Positions 5,777-7,924 of a stretch of 7,924 bases of DNA are shown here, one piece after another. Position numbers and translations under genes: made by a program. Below the pieces are notes generated by a model that saw only the letters and a program-made list of their open reading frames with translations, made no database searches and was not told the DNA's origin. Numbering within the stretch: the first letter of the stretch is position 1; each line of letters starts with the position of its first letter. Origin of the DNA: Sedimentisphaerales bacterium (GTDB taxonomy: Bacteria; Planctomycetota; Phycisphaerae; Sedimentisphaerales; SM23-30); contig DAOVXR010000069.1 of the NCBI GenBank assembly GCA_030636065.1, positions 1-7,924 on the forward strand. Direction: 5' to 3'.

Positions 5777-6844
5777 ATGACTGAACGATTATCCAAATAC
5801 GCGTTTATCAATGCAAAGTTACGGGCGCGGATCAGCAAAATATTACCGTCAAAGATGTTTAACGAGTTGGCCAGAGCATCATCGCTGGAGTCGATGCTGA
5901 CGATGCTTCGTGAGACCCGTTTCAGTGAGTTGGAAACGGCGTACAGTGCGACGGGCGATTTGAAGCAGGTGGAATTGAAGCTGATCGAGTATGAAATCGG
6001 CCTTTACCGAGAGTTGAAGAGGCATGTTCATCGGGACACGGTTGAGTTTCTGGACGCTCTCCTGGTTCGTCACGAAATAGATAACCTCAAGAACGCGATC
6101 CGGGTGTTTTTCGATCGGGTGGTTCGAGGTCGGCCGATTGATCCCGGTTCGGACTATATTTTATATGAGCCGGTTATTCATACTATCCCAATCGACAAGA
6201 TTTTATACGCGGGGAGTTTTGACGAGATTGTGGTATTACTCGAGGGCACAGGGTACGAAGCGATAATTCGCGGCCACATCGAGAAGGTAGAGCAGGATGG
6301 CTCATTGTTTCGGCTGGAGATTGCGTTTGATCATTTATATTACGCGGGCCTGCTGTCGGCGGCAGGCCGATTGAATCGACGGGACCGCCGAATCGTGTAT
6401 CGGCTGATCGGGGCGGAAATTGACACGGAGAACATCAGTTGGGTCATTCGGCTGAAGAAGTTTCACGACGTATCGCGGGAGTTGCTGGAGGCGTCGATTA
6501 TCCCGGGGGGGGCAGTGGTGAAAGCGTCGCTTACAGAGGAATTGTGTCGTGAAGAGACGGTTGCGACGGTGCTGGGAAATATCATCGAAGGATATTACTC
6601 GGAGTACACAACACTGTTGTCGTTGCAGGCAACGGGGAGCACGTCGGGACTGGTGCTGCTCGGCAGAATTCTGGAGGAGATACGGCAACAGGAGATACGT
6701 CGAATTCTAACGGGTGATCCGTTCACAATCGGGATTATTCTGGTATATTTTCTTTTGAAGCGTAAGGAGTTGTCAACACTGAGACGGTTCCTGACAGCGA
6801 AACAATACGGCCGAGAGCCGGACGCCATAGAGAGCATGATTTAA
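5777..6844 (+). CDS. V/A-type ATPase subunit C (subunit d homologue)
   Basis: From the ATG at 5777 the product has 355 residues. A GTG at 5765 in the same frame would add four and overlap the previous gene. The N-terminus (LSKYAFINAKLRARISKILP) is typical of subunit C, whose members usually begin with a Tyr-containing Y-A-x-x-N-A-x-x-R segment. Later landmarks are the helix LIEYEIGLYRELKRHV, RHEIDNLKNAIRVFF, a second repeat-like RLIGAEIDTENISWVIRLKK, and the C-terminal IGIILVYFLLKRKELSTLRR, which resembles the conserved stretch near the end of the family. Subunit C is a soluble, funnel-shaped, all-helical protein that sits between the central stalk (D/F) and the membrane c-ring and couples catalysis to ion transport. 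It ends at TAA, which shares its final base with the ATG of the subunit I gene (TAATG). Confidence 0.85.
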   Translation: MTERLSKYAFINAKLRARISKILPSKMFNELARASSLESMLTMLRETRFSELETAYSATGDLKQVELKLIEYEIGLYRELKRHVHRDTVEFLDALLVRHEIDNLKNAIRVFFDRVVRGRPIDPGSDYILYEPVIHTIPIDKILYAGSFDEIVVLLEGTGYEAIIRGHIEKVEQDGSLFRLEIAFDHLYYAGLLSAAGRLNRRDRRIVYRLIGAEIDTENISWVIRLKKFHDVSRELLEASIIPGGAVVKASLTEELCREETVATVLGNIIEGYYSEYTTLLSLQATGSTSGLVLLGRILEEIRQQEIRRILTGDPFTIGIILVYFLLKRKELSTLRRFLTAKQYGREPDAIESMI

Positions 6845-7924
6845 TGTTCACGACACCAATGACACAACTGTTTGCGGTCGTATTAAACAAGGATCGCGAG
6901 CGGGTAACCGAAGCACTGCTGCGTGAAGGTGTGATGCAGTTCGTCAGCACATCGGAGCTGAAGTCGTCGGTTACAGAGGAGGTTGCATCGCAGGAGTCGG
7001 CAGCGTCATTGACGGTTCTGTCGGATTTGCGTAAGCGGGTCGAGGAGGTTTTGCACACGATAGATGTCGTTCCTCGCTGTCCGGAAGAAGCGGACCTGGG
7101 CCGGCGTGTCAACGTGGACGCCGAGAAGGAAAATCAACATCTGGACCATATAGAACGGGAGCGTGAGGCGCTTCGGGAACGTCAGCGGGCGATTCAACAG
7201 GAGGTCGTTAAGCTGGAGGATATCCAGCGTCAGGTGTCGCTTTATGGGCTGGATTTTTCGGGTCCGGTTTCGTCGGCGCATTCGCTGCTTCGTATCGAGG
7301 CGGGTAAGATGGCGGTGTCCAGCGCGGGTCAGTTGGACGATGTGTTGAGAGATTTTCCGGTTTTACGGATCACCGTGGGCGTGGAACATGACCAGGCGTA
7401 TCTTCTGTTGTTGTTTATGAAACGTGATCGGGAGGCGGTTCATCGACAGCTTTCGAGGCTTGGTTGGACGGAAGTGAAGCTGCCGGAGCAGCAGGCAACA
7501 GTTAAGGAAGACCTGCTGGAACAATTGTCGGCAAAAATGCAGTCTCTGACAGACGAACAGCACCGACTTCAGGATCAGATTGCCGGCAAGGTCAGGAAGG
7601 AAGCGGAACGTCTGGCAACAACATGGACGCAGCTTCGAGTGAACGAGTTGTGCCTGAAGATACAGACGTATTTTGAGAGTCTGTCGCGAACGGTGTTGTT
7701 TGCCGGATGGGTTCCATCGTCGAAGCAGGCAATGATTACCGAGCGGATCACGGCGGCAACGGAAGGACGATGTTATTTCGAATGGCACCCGGCAGACAGC
7801 AGGGAGGCGATCGAGTCGGAGGTGCCGGTTCAGTTACAGAATTCGCGAGTGTTTGCGCCGTTCGAGATGCTGGTAAGTAATTTCGCGATTCCGAAATACG
7901 GGACGATCGACCCGACGCCGTTTG
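6844..7924 (+). CDS. V/A-type ATPase subunit I (subunit a homologue), N-terminal part
   Basis: The frame opens at ATG 6844, overlapping the subunit C stop by one base, and runs off the window after 360 codons. The family usually has about 600-700 residues, so roughly the cytoplasmic half is visible. The N-terminus (TQLFAVVLNKDRERVTEALLREGVMQF) is the usual alpha/beta start of subunit I. Two long coiled-coil segments at about 93-132 and 217-275 form the arm that contacts the peripheral stalks. GWVP at 288-291 and PKYGTIDPTPF at 350-360 are family signatures that come just before the first transmembrane helix of the ion-channel domain, which is cut off. Subunit I carries the two half-channels for protons or Na+ next to the c-ring; which ion cannot be told from this half. 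An ATG six codons later (6859) is an alternative start. Confidence 0.88.
   Translation, partial: MFTTPMTQLFAVVLNKDRERVTEALLREGVMQFVSTSELKSSVTEEVASQESAASLTVLSDLRKRVEEVLHTIDVVPRCPEEADLGRRVNVDAEKENQHLDHIEREREALRERQRAIQQEVVKLEDIQRQVSLYGLDFSGPVSSAHSLLRIEAGKMAVSSAGQLDDVLRDFPVLRITVGVEHDQAYLLLLFMKRDREAVHRQLSRLGWTEVKLPEQQATVKEDLLEQLSAKMQSLTDEQHRLQDQIAGKVRKEAERLATTWTQLRVNELCLKIQTYFESLSRTVLFAGWVPSSKQAMITERITAATEGRCYFEWHPADSREAIESEVPVQLQNSRVFAPFEMLVSNFAIPKYGTIDPTPF

Noticed and set aside
7006..7788. Minus-strand open frames of 91 and 141 codons opposite the V-ATPase subunit I gene.
   Set aside because: They are antisense to a gene with clear family signatures and show no recognisable domain.

Overview
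This 7.9 kb window comes from a bacterial chromosome. The most likely source is a member of the Planctomycetota (Phycisphaerae-like) or a related PVC lineage. The reasons are a type II secretion GspL of PilM/GspL type, a UroD-like protein paired with a Gfo/Idh/MocA oxidoreductase, a bacterial V/A-type ATPase, few Shine-Dalgarno sites and a cluster of GC-rich intergenic hairpins. This assignment is an inference from gene content; no rRNA or phylogenetic marker is present.

Layout. (1) Positions 1-1451, plus strand: the 3' end of gspL and the complete gspM, both inner-membrane assembly-platform proteins of a type II secretion/type IV pilus-like machine whose other genes would lie to the left. 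(2) Positions 1494-3773, minus strand: a two-gene operon. A Gfo/Idh/MocA NAD(P)-dependent oxidoreductase comes first, followed 27 nt later by a UroD-superfamily protein that is not HemE. It converges on gspM. (3) Positions 3774-4156: a non-coding spacer with at least four compact GC-rich hairpins (REP/BIME-like) and a 12-bp perfect palindrome. (4) Positions 4157-5200, minus strand: an APH/RdoA-type phosphotransferase (small-molecule kinase). (5) Positions 5262-5303, plus strand: the 3' half of an initiator tRNA-Met, from anticodon loop to discriminator base, with no 5' half, followed by an inverted repeat and T-tract that look like the tRNA terminator. (6) Positions 5425-7924, plus strand: the start of a V/A-type ATPase operon with the H/G-like peripheral-stalk subunit, subunit C and the N-terminal 360 residues of subunit I.

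Interpretation. The V-ATPase genes form one tightly packed transcription unit (gaps of +1 and -1 nt) and may start from a near-leaderless promoter just upstream. The tRNA half-gene is the strongest non-coding signal. Its breakpoint at the anticodon loop is the geometry left by tyrosine-recombinase integration into a tRNA gene, so it probably marks the right-hand attachment site of an integrated element lying to its left, with older flanking DNA (the V-ATPase operon) to its right. No integrase is visible, so the extent and contents of such an element are unknown. I do not see a defence system, CRISPR array, complete mobile element or clearly new multi-gene system here. The items most worth checking are the tRNA remnant, the altered metal-site residues of the UroD-like protein, the hairpin cluster and the V-ATPase gene order.
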